DNA of 64,000 nt from JANRLL01 sp033762715 (GCA_033762715.1 JANRLL010000007.1:1-64000); one strand, 5' to 3'. Counted from the first letter of the stretch, positions 52,236-61,851 are shown. Numbers and translations: made by a program. The notes: a model not told the origin generated them from the sequence alone.

Positions 52236-53544
52236 CGACTGTGCTTGCCGCAGGACGATAGAAGCAATGCACCAGCCCGCCTAATAGGATGATTTGCCCT
52301 GCGGTGACGGATAGCGAATCGCGCAGCATGAAGCTTCCTACCCATAAGATGCAGTTGAATAGAATCACGATATAAAGAGCGGTTCTGTTCCCATATTTAT
52401 AATAATACAATATAGGAATCACGAGCAGCATCAGACTATGCACATGTGTCCATGGGCTAAATAAGGTGCTGATGCAAAGGATAATGGAAAAAGCCAATTC
52501 TCGGTCGCGCGCCGATGCTGCGCGTACCTGCCAGGATAGGCGTGTCGCATACAACAAGGCCGCACCCCAGATGATAATTGACAGCCAATTAACCGTTGCT
52601 ATTGCTCCTTTTCCTAGCAGTTTAACCAGCGCGGTACGGAGAGTGGGCATGCTGTCTATATCGGTGCCCAGCAGATCGGTTTGCGACGACATATGCACCA
52701 AAAGCTTTAGGTAAGAGAGCCAAATCTCAGAGCCCATGAGGATATGAATGGAAAGCAGCACGAATGCAGCTGCAATGACAACGCGCCAGAGATCCGATTT
52801 TTTTACCATGCATAGAAAGAAAATAGCGGGTGCGATAAGCAAGGTTGGTTTGAAGGCAGTAAGCAGAAAAAGTAAGGTGGCGCTGATCACCCACCGCTCT
52901 TGTAGCAACCTAAAACAAAGCAGTAACGCTATGGCTAACACGATCGTGATTTGCCCCATTAGAATGGTGATGATCCACGGTTCAAAGTAAACCAAGGCAA
53001 AGCTAGCGCAGACAATGTGCCCTGTTTTGGGCGGGAAAATATAGCGGCATAGTAATAGCACCAAAATGAGCGAGGTGACGGCAATGCCCAGCTGCCATAG
53101 CATAAGCCCTTGCATGAAACTGCAATGAGAAAAGGGTAGAAAAAATAGAAGTGTAGAAGGTGGATACAGAAAGACCATGTAATCTGTTAGTTGCTTGCCA
53201 TGGATAATGGATTGCAGCTGCAACTGCGGTGCACGCTCATAAATGTGAGCAATTTGGCCATCTGCTATGAGCTGTGATGTCGTATAGTAGGGTAGAAAAT
53301 CTAGGTTTTTGAAGGCTAAAGGTAGCGCATTAATCTGGGAAAAGGCTGAAGGGACGAGGATGCCAGGCGTAATAAAATCGATAATAACTAATTGAAATAT
53401 AACAATTATAGAAGCTGCTATCCCGATTTCTATCGCACGCGCGTAAGGGCTGCAAGAGGCAGCAAGCCAGCGCCACGCCTTATTTTCTCCTATTCGTTGC
53501 CGCATAAAGTGCTTTCCATTTACCCATGAATTGGATAGTTTCAT
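52225..53544 (-). CDS. GT87-family (DUF2029) membrane glycosyltransferase
   Basis: Polytopic protein of about 439 residues with roughly ten helices. The pattern of an N-terminal helix, a periplasmic loop with LPLAFKNLDFLPYYTTSQLIADGQ-like sequence, YPPSTLLFFLPF, AFKPTLLIAPAIFF and SPWTHVHSLMLLVIP is that of the GT87 polyprenyl-phosphate-mannose-dependent transferases. The start is unsure: ATG 53544, ATG 53505 and TTG 53562 are possible. It lies on the strand opposite to the ilv genes and is shared by none of their transcripts. Confidence 0.75.
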   Translation of the reverse strand: MKLSNSWVNGKHFMRQRIGENKAWRWLAASCSPYARAIEIGIAASIIVIFQLVIIDFITPGILVPSAFSQINALPLAFKNLDFLPYYTTSQLIADGQIAHIYERAPQLQLQSIIHGKQLTDYMVFLYPPSTLLFFLPFSHCSFMQGLMLWQLGIAVTSLILVLLLCRYIFPPKTGHIVCASFALVYFEPWIITILMGQITIVLAIALLLCFRLLQERWVISATLLFLLTAFKPTLLIAPAIFFLCMVKKSDLWRVVIAAAFVLLSIHILMGSEIWLSYLKLLVHMSSQTDLLGTDIDSMPTLRTALVKLLGKGAIATVNWLSIIIWGAALLYATRLSWQVRAASARDRELAFSIILCISTLFSPWTHVHSLMLLVIPILYYYKYGNRTALYIVILFNCILWVGSFMLRDSLSVTAGQIILLGGLVHCFYRPAASTVVKP

Positions 53545-53584
53545 GCCCTTCTTTAAAAGCAACCTTTTTTCGACGGAGCGACCG

Positions 53585-54604
53585 ATGCGTGTTTATTATG
53601 ATGCTGATGCCGATGTGAATTTAATCAAGGGCAAGAAAGTAGCCATTATTGGTTATGGTAGCCAGGGACATGCGCATGCGGCGAACCTCCGTGATTCCGG
53701 TGTGAAAGATATTCGCATTGGTTTACGCCCTGATTCGCTGTCGGTTGCTAAAGCGAAAAACGCGAAGTTCGAAGTGCTGAGCCCAGCAGAAGCGGCGGCT
53801 TGGGCCGATGTTGTGATGATGCTCACCCCCGATGAATTGCAAGCTGAAATCTATGCTAGCGACATCGCACCGAATTTGAAAAAAGGCGCATCGCTCGTAT
53901 TCGCGCACGGTTTCAACGTGCATTTTGGCCTTATCGAACCACGCGCCGATATGGATGTGTGGATGGTTGCTCCTAAAGGCCCAGGGCACACGGTTCGCGG
54001 TGAATATCAAAAAGGCGGCGGCGTGCCATGCCTCGTTGCTGTACATCAAAACGCGTCGGGTAAGGCGCTGGATCTGGCGCTTTCTTACGCATCGGCTGTC
54101 GGTGGCGGTCGTTCGGGTATTATCGAAACCAATTTCCGTGAAGAATGCGAAACCGATTTGTTTGGCGAGCAAGCCGTGCTGTGCGGTGGTATCTCGCATC
54201 TGATCCAAGCGGGTTTTGAAACGCTGGTAGAAGCCGGCTATGCACCGGAGATGGCCTATTTTGAATGTCTGCATGAAACCAAGCTGATCGTGGATCTAAT
54301 CTATGAAGGCGGTCTGGCTAACATGCGTTACTCGGTGTCGAACACGGCGGAATATGGTGATTATGTAACCGGTCCGCGTATCGTGACCGACCAAACCAAG
54401 GAAGAAATGAAGCGCGTGCTTAAAGACATTCAAAGCGGCAAATTCGCACGTGATTGGATGTTAGAAAACAAAGCCGGTAAGCCTGGCTTCAAAGCCACTC
54501 GCCGTATGCAAGCCGAGCATCCGATTGAAGCGATCGGTGAAAAACTGCGCGGCATGATGCCGTGGATTGGCAAAAATAAACTGGTGGATAAAGCTCGCAA
54601 CTAG
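53585..54604 (+). CDS. ilvC: Ketol-acid reductoisomerase
   Basis: Second step of branched-chain amino acid synthesis, Mg2+ and NADPH dependent. From ATG 53585 (MRVYYDADADVNLIKGK) it is 339 residues, class I, with the Rossmann motif GYGSQGHAHA, VMMLTPDE, APKGPGHTVR and ETDLFGEQAVLCGG (metal-binding acids). ACGGAG precedes the start. The longer reading from 53531 is not family-like. A strong terminator follows. Confidence 0.97.
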   Translation: MRVYYDADADVNLIKGKKVAIIGYGSQGHAHAANLRDSGVKDIRIGLRPDSLSVAKAKNAKFEVLSPAEAAAWADVVMMLTPDELQAEIYASDIAPNLKKGASLVFAHGFNVHFGLIEPRADMDVWMVAPKGPGHTVRGEYQKGGGVPCLVAVHQNASGKALDLALSYASAVGGGRSGIIETNFREECETDLFGEQAVLCGGISHLIQAGFETLVEAGYAPEMAYFECLHETKLIVDLIYEGGLANMRYSVSNTAEYGDYVTGPRIVTDQTKEEMKRVLKDIQSGKFARDWMLENKAGKPGFKATRRMQAEHPIEAIGEKLRGMMPWIGKNKLVDKARN

Positions 54605-54623
54605 TTCCATTGCGACAGGTCAT

Positions 54624-54654
54624 AAAAAAGCCCGCCAGTTAGGTGGGCTTTTTT
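54624..54654. terminator. Bidirectional intrinsic terminator after ilvC
   Basis: Stem AAAAAAGCCCGCC / GGTGGGCTTTTTT around loop AGTTA, 13 bp with one G-U pair, and T-runs on both strands. It ends ilvC and the convergent small exported protein gene. Confidence 0.9.
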
Positions 54655-54666
54655 AATGATACACTA

Positions 54667-54927
54667 TTAGTTATTTTTATAGTGCTTGTTCTTTTTGTGA
54701 TAGGCGCGATCGTCTGCACGGTTCACGCGACGTTCTGCGGCAGTCGTATCATCACCATCAGCGCGATAACGATATACGTCGCGCTCACGTTCGGTGAGTG
54801 TGCTGTATTCGATACCGTCTTTAATGCGATCATCATCACGGATATCTTTATTGAGCATACCGCCATTACCGGCAAATGCCGAAGTGGCTAACAAAGTAAA
54901 TATTGAAGTAAGCACAAGTGTTTTCAT
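54667..54927 (-). CDS. Small secreted charged protein, unknown
   Basis: An 86-residue protein with a clear signal peptide (MKTLVLTSIFTLLATSAFA). The mature 67 residues are very polar: MLNKDIRDDDRIKDGIEY, TERERDVYRYRADGDDTTA, ending in a basic YHKKNKHYKNN. AGGA lies 7 bases before ATG 54927; the 54960 start is not needed. Convergent with ilvC across the shared terminator. No family recognised. Confidence 0.65.
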   Translation of the reverse strand: MKTLVLTSIFTLLATSAFAGNGGMLNKDIRDDDRIKDGIEYSTLTERERDVYRYRADGDDTTAAERRVNRADDRAYHKKNKHYKNN

Positions 54928-55115
54928 AATAAATTCCTTTAAAAGGTTGGCAAATGGCATTGGGTTTTTGCAAGATAAATGCGCCTATTAGGTCACCACG
55001 ACCCACGTAAAAAAGCGATTGGGTTTACCCTGTGATCTAGAAAAATAACCATAAGCGGATAGTTGATTTCCCCCCATAATCCTTTATGTTAGCACTTCTT
55101 TCACAGTGAGCATCT

Positions 55116-56651
55116 ATGACCCAGAACCGCATTATCATTTTTGACACCACCTTACGTGACGGCGAACAATCGCCCGGCATGAGCATGAATCTAGAAGAAA
55201 AAATGCTGGTGGCCGAAGCGCTCGATGCGATGGGTGTGGACGTTATCGAGGCCGGTTTTGCGCAAGCATCGCAAGGCGATTTTGAGGCGATTCATGCAAT
55301 TGCCGGGCGTATCAAAAATGCCGTGGTCTGTTCATTGGCGCGTGCGAAATCAGGCGATATTGAGCGAGCAGCCGAAGCGATTAAACCGGCCAAGCAAGGT
55401 CGTATCCATACCTTCATGTCGACCTCCGACATTCACCTCACCCACCAATATCGCATTGGTCGCGATAAATGTTTGGAGATGATTAAAGACAGCGTCACGC
55501 TCGCGCGCAAATTCACCGACAATGTGGAATGGTCGGCGATGGATGCTACGCGCACGGAAGCGGAGTTTTTGTGCCAGGCGGTGGAAGTAGCGATTAAAGC
55601 CGGTGCCACCACCGTGAATATCCCCGACACGGTAGGTTATGCCACACCGGATGATTACGGTGCGTTGATTGCAACCCTGCGCCAAAAAGTAAAAAATATC
55701 GACAAGGTGATTATCTCAACCCACTGCCAAAACGATTTGGGTTTAGCAACGGCAAACTCGCTGGCTGCTGTGCGCAATGGCGCGCGTCAAATCGAATGCA
55801 CCATCAACGGCATTGGCGAGCGTGCCGGCAATACGGCGTTGGAAGAAGTGGTAATGGCAATCAAAACCCGCCACGACATGTATCCGTTTACGACCGGCAT
55901 CAATACGACGCATTTAATTCGCGCCTCCCGCCTGGTGCAAAATATCACCGGCGCGCATGTGCAGGTGAATAAAGCAATTGTCGGTGCGAATGCGTTTGCG
56001 CATGAATCGGGCATCCACCAAGACGGCGTGCTCAAACATGCCGGTACCTATGAAATCATGACGCCGGAATCGGTGGGTCTTACCAAATCGAACCTGGTGC
56101 TGGGTAAGCATTCAGGCCGCCATGCCTTTAAAGATAAGCTGGGCGAACTCGGCATTGAAATCGGTGATAACGCGTTGGAAGAAACCTTCCACCGTTTCAA
56201 AGAATTGGCCGATAAGAAAAAAGATATTTACGACGAAGATATTATCGCGCTGCTCGATAGCGAATCGCGTCGCGAAGATCCGATTCAGCTGCAATCGCTG
56301 CATATCACCTGCGGTACGGTGGGCCCGCAAACGGCGATGCTGTCTTTGCGCGTAAACGGCGAAATTCGCCGCGCAACCGTGGAAGGAAACGGGCCGATCG
56401 ATGCGACGTTTAATGCGATTAAAGCCTTGGTGCCGCATCATGCGAGCCTAGTGCTGTATCAGGTGAATGCGATTACCAAAGGTACGGATGCGCAGGCAGA
56501 AGTAACGGTGCGCTTGGAAACGCCAGAAGGCAAAACCATCAACGGTCATGGCTCCAATATAGACACCATGGTCGCATCGGCGACAGCCTATATCAGCGCG
56601 CTTTGCCGCCTGCTACAAACGCAAGATCGCCTGAATTTGCTGACTCAGTAA
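55116..56651 (+). CDS. leuA: 2-isopropylmalate synthase
   Basis: First committed step of leucine synthesis. The 511-residue enzyme has IIFDTTLRDGEQSPGMSM (metal and substrate site), STHCQNDLGLATANSLAAV and NGIGERAGNTALEEVVMAIK, followed by the C-terminal LeuA dimer/regulatory domain (about 390-505) used for leucine feedback. A 155-base leader separates it from the small secreted gene; it holds no clear leader peptide. Its end overlaps the convergent oxidase by 7 bases. Confidence 0.97.
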   Translation: MTQNRIIIFDTTLRDGEQSPGMSMNLEEKMLVAEALDAMGVDVIEAGFAQASQGDFEAIHAIAGRIKNAVVCSLARAKSGDIERAAEAIKPAKQGRIHTFMSTSDIHLTHQYRIGRDKCLEMIKDSVTLARKFTDNVEWSAMDATRTEAEFLCQAVEVAIKAGATTVNIPDTVGYATPDDYGALIATLRQKVKNIDKVIISTHCQNDLGLATANSLAAVRNGARQIECTINGIGERAGNTALEEVVMAIKTRHDMYPFTTGINTTHLIRASRLVQNITGAHVQVNKAIVGANAFAHESGIHQDGVLKHAGTYEIMTPESVGLTKSNLVLGKHSGRHAFKDKLGELGIEIGDNALEETFHRFKELADKKKDIYDEDIIALLDSESRREDPIQLQSLHITCGTVGPQTAMLSLRVNGEIRRATVEGNGPIDATFNAIKALVPHHASLVLYQVNAITKGTDAQAEVTVRLETPEGKTINGHGSNIDTMVASATAYISALCRLLQTQDRLNLLTQ

Positions 56652-58150
56652 TGGCGGGTCTTTCCCAAGTCATTGTCTATCTGAAGCGTGGTGGCGATGC
56701 CATGTGCTGCGTGTCGGGCAGAGCAAACGGCCGCGCCCATAAACCCATTAAATTGACGGTTGCACGCATCGCCGGCAAATTGCACGCGCCCGCCGCAGAC
56801 GGGGTCGGGTAAGGATTCCATGTTGATATATTGGTTGGGTGCGGGGCATACGTAGCTGTTCGGCCAGCGCATGATAATCGGTTCTTTATTGGCAAATATG
56901 TCGCTAGCCGCCATGCCGCCGAGCATGGTGCTATAGGCGTGCTTGATGCCGTCTACGAGTTTTTCTTCGTCCATAGAGAAGGCAGCCTGCTCGCCAACGA
57001 AACATGTCAGGATGCTATGCGGGCCGCGCTGGGTTATCCAGCAATGCTGCAGATACGGGTTATCTGTGCAGAACACGCCATTGGGGGCAGGTGTTAGCGG
57101 TAATTTTTTCCACGGCTCATCTTTTAACTCCAGCATCACTTTTTTGTGGCAGCCATAACCAACATTTTGCATCAAGCGCCATTGCTTGTCGGGCATCATA
57201 GCCTGTAGGCCCTCTAGTTTTTTCATACGGGGCATAGGTAGCGTCAAGATAACGCCATCCACCGGTATGGAGCCTTTATTAAAATGCAAATCCACACCCG
57301 GCCATTTTTTATCCGTCGACTCGCTGATGCCTTGCAATTGATAGTTGAGGTGAAAATGGACACCGCTTGCTTCCAAATATTCGTGCAGCCTACGCGTTAA
57401 TTGCGAGGTGCCGCCTTTGATGCGCAGTGATTCATCACTGTTGCCATATACAAAAAAACCATCACCGTTGGGTAGGCGCGAGGGGTCGAACCCATTGACA
57501 AATGCCAAGGCCGATATTTTTTTAGGGTTTTTGCCCAGCTCGGATTGGTATGCTTTTTTGATAAACGCAATCAGTTCGGGCGGCGTATTGGTCCGCGTGC
57601 CGACCGTGTCGAGATATTCATCCAGCGACATGCTGTCTAATTGTTTGGCATAAGGTGACCAGTCAAGGCGTGGGTTCTTTTTTTGTTTGTGCAATTTTTC
57701 TGGCGTCAGACTGCGGGAATGGTCTTTAACGATTTCATCGAATAGTGCCTTGGCGCCCCCATCATGGAGCAAATCCAGCGGGCTGTACAGATTTCCTTTG
57801 ATATAATAATAATCCTCTGCGGGGTCATCGGGGATTCCGATATCTTCCATCTCCAACCCTAATTCGTTTGCCAGCTTGATCAGTTCGCTCTGCGCCGAAT
57901 CGATCAACTCAGCGCCGCCCTCCAAATAACCGCCATGATCAAACGGGTCTTCGATCGTATAAATGCGGCCACCCAAATAATTATTGGCTTCATAGATATG
58001 GATTTCGGGAGGTGGTGTTTGTTTGGAGGTGGATTTCAACAAACGGTAGGCGGAAGCAAGCCCAGCAATGCCACCGCCGACAATAGCGATATTTTTGGGA
58101 GTGGCGAGTGACGGTTTGGGCGTGAACTTGTGGATGACTTTGTATGCCAT
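56645..58150 (-). CDS. FAD-dependent amine oxidase-like protein
   Basis: A 501-residue flavoprotein. The dinucleotide-binding motif NIAIVGGGIAGLASAYRLL (20-38) is followed by YEANNYLGGRIYT, GGYLEGGAELIDS, and the C-terminal FAD site VQFAGDACNRQFNGFMGAAV. This is the monoamine oxidase / phytoene desaturase superfamily; the substrate cannot be named. It lies between leuA and mreB on the other strand. Confidence 0.8.
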   Translation of the reverse strand: MAYKVIHKFTPKPSLATPKNIAIVGGGIAGLASAYRLLKSTSKQTPPPEIHIYEANNYLGGRIYTIEDPFDHGGYLEGGAELIDSAQSELIKLANELGLEMEDIGIPDDPAEDYYYIKGNLYSPLDLLHDGGAKALFDEIVKDHSRSLTPEKLHKQKKNPRLDWSPYAKQLDSMSLDEYLDTVGTRTNTPPELIAFIKKAYQSELGKNPKKISALAFVNGFDPSRLPNGDGFFVYGNSDESLRIKGGTSQLTRRLHEYLEASGVHFHLNYQLQGISESTDKKWPGVDLHFNKGSIPVDGVILTLPMPRMKKLEGLQAMMPDKQWRLMQNVGYGCHKKVMLELKDEPWKKLPLTPAPNGVFCTDNPYLQHCWITQRGPHSILTCFVGEQAAFSMDEEKLVDGIKHAYSTMLGGMAASDIFANKEPIIMRWPNSYVCPAPNQYINMESLPDPVCGGRVQFAGDACNRQFNGFMGAAVCSARHAAHGIATTLQIDNDLGKTRHY

Positions 58151-58310
58151 AAGCTAAATTGTAGCTTTTATTTACTACTTAAACATAAAAATTTACGATC
58201 ATTAACTATATTATTAGTAAAAGGTTGTTTTCTCAACCAATTAACTTATTGCCTTATGCGTAATGATCGCGCTAAAACTAGTGGGTATAGTTTACTAAAG
58301 GCAAAACAGT

Positions 58311-59360
58311 ATGTTTCGTAGTTTTTTTGGGCTGGCCTCCACTGATATGGCCATCGATTTGGGCACTGCTAACACGCTGGTCTATGTAAAGGGCCGCGGG
58401 GTGGTATTGAATGAACCATCGGTGGTTGCGCTGGAAGATAAAGGTGGCGTGATGGTGCCGTATGCGTTCGGCAATGCAGCTAAGATGATGTTAGGTCGTA
58501 CGCCCAATAAGATCGATGCACTGCGTCCGTTGAAAGATGGCGTAATCGCAGATTTCCGCTCAGCGGAAGAAATGATTAAGCACTTTATTCGTAGTGTGCA
58601 TAATACCAATAACAGCTTCATCAAACAGCGCCCGCTGATTATTATTTGCGTGCCTTCGGGCTCGACACCGGTGGAGCGTCGCGCCATTCAAGAGGCCGCT
58701 GAAAACGCTGGCGCGCGTGAAGTATTTCTGATTGAAGAACCAATGGCCGCTGCCATTGGCGCGGGTTTGCCCGTGACCGAGCCGACCGGTTCGATGATCG
58801 TAGATATTGGCGGCGGCACCACCGAAGTTGCCGTTCTATCGCTGGGCGGTATTGTGTATGCGCGCAGCGTGCGCGTAGGTGGCGATAAAATGGATGAGGC
58901 GATTATTTCGTATATTCGTCGCTATGCCAACTTGCTGATTGGTGAAACCACAGCTGAGAAAATCAAAAAAGAAATAGGTGCAGCGTGCGCGCCGGAAAAT
59001 GGCGAAGGCCGTTTGATCGAAATTAAAGGTCGCGATTTGCTCAATGGCGTGCCCAAAGAAATCGTGCTGTCGGAATATCAAATTGCCGAGGCATTAGTCG
59101 AGCCGGTTGGGCAGATTATCGAAGCGGTAAAAGTAGCGCTGGAATGTACGCCGCCTGAACTATCGTCTGACATTGTCGATAAGGGTATTGTGCTCTCTGG
59201 TGGTGGCGGCACCTTGCGTAATTTGGATGTAGTACTGTCCAATGCGACCAGCCTGCCGGTATTTGTGGCGGAACAACCACTCAACTGCGTAGCACTTGGC
59301 TCTGGTAAGGTATTGGAAAATCCAGACCTTTTAAAACACGTGCTGTTTAAGCAAGAATAA
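58311..59360 (+). CDS. mreB: Rod-shape actin MreB
   Basis: Cytoskeletal filament that guides lateral wall synthesis. The 349-residue protein has ATP site motifs MAIDLGTANTLVYVKGRGVV, VDIGGGTTEVAVLSLGG and VLSGGGGTLRNLD, plus the N-terminal FRSFFGLAS amphipathic helix. AAAGG precedes the start. The 160 bases upstream hold the hairpins AGCTA/TAGCT and GGTTG/CAACC. It is separated from mreC by an unknown gene. Confidence 0.97.
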   Translation: MFRSFFGLASTDMAIDLGTANTLVYVKGRGVVLNEPSVVALEDKGGVMVPYAFGNAAKMMLGRTPNKIDALRPLKDGVIADFRSAEEMIKHFIRSVHNTNNSFIKQRPLIIICVPSGSTPVERRAIQEAAENAGAREVFLIEEPMAAAIGAGLPVTEPTGSMIVDIGGGTTEVAVLSLGGIVYARSVRVGGDKMDEAIISYIRRYANLLIGETTAEKIKKEIGAACAPENGEGRLIEIKGRDLLNGVPKEIVLSEYQIAEALVEPVGQIIEAVKVALECTPPELSSDIVDKGIVLSGGGGTLRNLDVVLSNATSLPVFVAEQPLNCVALGSGKVLENPDLLKHVLFKQE

Positions 59361-59387
59361 TTAAGCCAGCGGTTGCATCTTACCGTT

Positions 59388-59418
59388 GTTAACGATATTT
59401 TGACCCCTTATCGTTAAC
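59388..59418. promoter_or_regulatory. Perfect 10-bp inverted repeat between mreB and the next gene
   Basis: GTTAACGATA (59388-59397) and TATCGTTAAC (59409-59418) are exact complements around an 11-base spacer. No T-run follows, so it is not a classical terminator. It ends 12 bases before the next ATG and could be an operator or an mRNA hairpin controlling the unknown gene. Confidence 0.6.
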
Positions 59419-59430
59419 ATCAATTAACCT

Positions 59431-60885
59431 ATGGCGCTGACCTTATCTCATACGCTTTTTGAACCCTATCCACAGACATTTCGTGTGGTGCGTCGCCCGT
59501 TCATGTTGAATGCGGCGCTGGTTACGCAATCACGTTATTCGACTTCTGATGGCACCATTGTCAACGGCAAGCTGATCAACCATTACGAAAATAAAATGGC
59601 GGATAAACAGCTGAGCGAAAAAGATGTATTTATCGGCATTCCTGGTTTTAAAAGCCTCGATTTTCTGGCGCTGATCGGACAAAAGCATCAACGTTATAAA
59701 CAGGCGGTGCTCTGTGATATGAACGAGCATCAGGTGGCGATTCAAAATGACATTTTTAAACTGATTGCGGCTCACGAGACGCCAGAAGGATTTGCCCAAG
59801 CTTTTGCCGATCGCTATGAGTCCTATGCGCAGCCGCCAGCGCCAGGCACTGAAAGTTATAAGGCCTATGAGAAAATATCGCCGGAAGAGCGCCGTGAATT
59901 TTTAACCGCCTTTGGCAGCATGTATCAGCCCGGCACCAAGGACCAGCTAGAGGGCCATATGCAACGCCTGGCGCATGGCTTTGACTGTTCGTGGCTACAA
60001 CCTAACAATTACCAGGCGATTCGCGAGATGGTGCTCAGTGGCTCGATTGCAACCGTCATTCTTGATTTGCGTGACAGCAAACGCATGAACCTGCTGCATG
60101 ACTCGCTTGAAGAGCAGGGGCTACGTGTGAACGATGTTTATATTTCCTCAGCTATGGATTTTATCGATCCCCATCTTAAAACCGACTATTACAGTAAGAA
60201 TGATTCGTCGATTAAATCCGGCCATGATTTTTGCGAAAACCTGCTGGCGTTGGGCGATGACCGTACCAATTATATTGTCTCAAAAGCCATTGGCACTTCG
60301 CCTATTTTGCAAAGCTATCAGATAGAAAACATGTCGCCCGAGCAGCTGCTTGCTGCCAAAGAGGCGTTACCGCAAATCGGTGAGAACATTCCTTGGCAGG
60401 ATAAAGATTGCTCGCTGCTATTTAGCGCCGGCAATCAGGTGTGGCGGCTTTGCTCGTTTCATGTGATGGAGCCTGTCAAAGCCCAGGACGGTGAATTAGC
60501 AGATGAACACGGCAATCGGATTAAAGAGGATGGCACGCCGGTCTTGCGGGCAGTGCCAGGCAGTAAATATTACCGAATTTTCTCGGAATTACCGCATGAT
60601 AACAGCAACATCCATGAGGAATGCGCGGATATTAACGCAACCTTAGCCGCGCATCCCGCGGTTCGGGTTCTGCCCAACGCGCCTGATGCACGCTCAGAAG
60701 ACGAAATCTATTTTCAGCAAAACAGCGCCGAAGAACCCAGCGCGGGCGAACGCAGGCTGGGCATATATTACGGCCATATATCGAGCCAGACCTTCCGGCT
60801 TAATGAAGGGGCGAACCGCGGCTCGTTGGATGCAATCGTAAGTGCCGTTCAGTCTAGGCTTAGCGAATATAATCGTGGCCTATAA
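59431..60885 (+). CDS. Unknown 484-residue protein between mreB and mreC
   Basis: Soluble protein with no signal or membrane segment. Blocks that stand out: SRYSTSDGTIVNGKLINHYENK, DVFIGIPGFKSLDFLALIGQ followed by AVLCDMNEHQV (a Rossmann-like beta-alpha-beta with an acidic end, as in nucleotide- or SAM-binding folds), SIATVILDLRDSKRMNLL and YISSAMDFIDPHL. The two halves may be a methyltransferase-like fold, which is inference. Codon use looks like its neighbours. I do not recognise the family. Confidence 0.7.
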   Translation: MALTLSHTLFEPYPQTFRVVRRPFMLNAALVTQSRYSTSDGTIVNGKLINHYENKMADKQLSEKDVFIGIPGFKSLDFLALIGQKHQRYKQAVLCDMNEHQVAIQNDIFKLIAAHETPEGFAQAFADRYESYAQPPAPGTESYKAYEKISPEERREFLTAFGSMYQPGTKDQLEGHMQRLAHGFDCSWLQPNNYQAIREMVLSGSIATVILDLRDSKRMNLLHDSLEEQGLRVNDVYISSAMDFIDPHLKTDYYSKNDSSIKSGHDFCENLLALGDDRTNYIVSKAIGTSPILQSYQIENMSPEQLLAAKEALPQIGENIPWQDKDCSLLFSAGNQVWRLCSFHVMEPVKAQDGELADEHGNRIKEDGTPVLRAVPGSKYYRIFSELPHDNSNIHEECADINATLAAHPAVRVLPNAPDARSEDEIYFQQNSAEEPSAGERRLGIYYGHISSQTFRLNEGANRGSLDAIVSAVQSRLSEYNRGL

Positions 60886-60916
60886 CTTATTCACAATTTT
60901 TTAATAGCCTCGTCGT

Positions 60917-60941
60917 AAAATGGAATAAGGTGCCATTTTTT
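60917..60941 (+). terminator. Weak terminator-like hairpin upstream of mreC
   Basis: AAAATGG, a 9-base loop and CCATTTT, then TT. The stem is A/T-rich and short. It may lower read-through from the unknown gene into mreC. Confidence 0.35.
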
Positions 60942-61017
60942 GGTTGCGAGAGCGTGATCAAAACGACAATATGGCGTATAAAGATTTGATAAATTTTCGT
61001 AATTACGGCATAGGGCA

Positions 61018-61848
61018 ATGGCCAGCAGACGCGCAAAACATCGCTACCTGACGCTTCCGAACAAGCTGTGGCTACAGCGTGCGACGCTGCTGTTGCTGCT
61101 CACCGGTGGCTGCGTGTTGCTTGTGATGTCCAAAAGCAATAATCCTCATTCGCAGCGCTTGCGCACAGCCATTACCGATGTGATGGCGCCGGTGCTATCG
61201 GTGCTTTCCCGTCCGGTGGATGCAGTGAGTGATGCGGGCGCATGGGTGCGCGAAATTGCTTACGTACGCGCTGAAAATCTGGCGCTTAAGAAAGAACATG
61301 CTGAATTGCTGAAATGGCAGGCCGCCGCTAAAGACATGCAGGCGGAAAATGATTCGCTGCGCAGTCTGCTTAAAGTCGTGCCGCCGCAAACCAAAGCTTA
61401 TATTACTGCGCGCATCGTATCTGATATTGGCGGGCCATACGTTCAAGCAGCGTTGATCAGTGCTGGTCATGATGACGGCATGAAGAAAGATTTGGCGGTG
61501 ATTAATGATAATGGCCTGGTGGGCCGCACCATCGATATTGGCGAACATAGCAGCCGCGTGCTGCTGCTGAATGATATTAATTCACGCGTGCCGGTGGTGG
61601 CTGAAAAAACCCGTGAGAAATCCATTCTGGCCGGCAATAACCATGGTCTGCCCAAACTCTCTTACCTGGTTACCAATAGCAAAATCCAGGTGGGTGAGCG
61701 CATTATCACCTCGGGTGATGGCGGCGTATTTCCAGCCGGTATTCCGGTTGGGGTAGTGGTTGCTGCTGACAATGGCGATATTCGCGTGCAGCCGTTCGTT
61801 GACCCGGCTTCTATCGATTATGTCACGGCCATCGATTACGACTTCTAG
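61018..61848 (+). CDS. mreC: Rod-shape protein MreC
   Basis: Periplasmic scaffold of the elongasome, 276 residues: one N-terminal helix (about 20-40), a coiled coil (ENLALKKEHAELLKWQAAAKD, about 82-105) and the twin beta-barrel domain (RIVSDIGGPYVQAALISAG, GLVGRTIDIGEHSSRVLLLND, SGDGGVFPAGIPVGVVV). It is followed by mreD after 3 bases. Confidence 0.95.
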   Translation: MASRRAKHRYLTLPNKLWLQRATLLLLLTGGCVLLVMSKSNNPHSQRLRTAITDVMAPVLSVLSRPVDAVSDAGAWVREIAYVRAENLALKKEHAELLKWQAAAKDMQAENDSLRSLLKVVPPQTKAYITARIVSDIGGPYVQAALISAGHDDGMKKDLAVINDNGLVGRTIDIGEHSSRVLLLNDINSRVPVVAEKTREKSILAGNNHGLPKLSYLVTNSKIQVGERIITSGDGGVFPAGIPVGVVVAADNGDIRVQPFVDPASIDYVTAIDYDF

Positions 61849-61851
61849 TCT

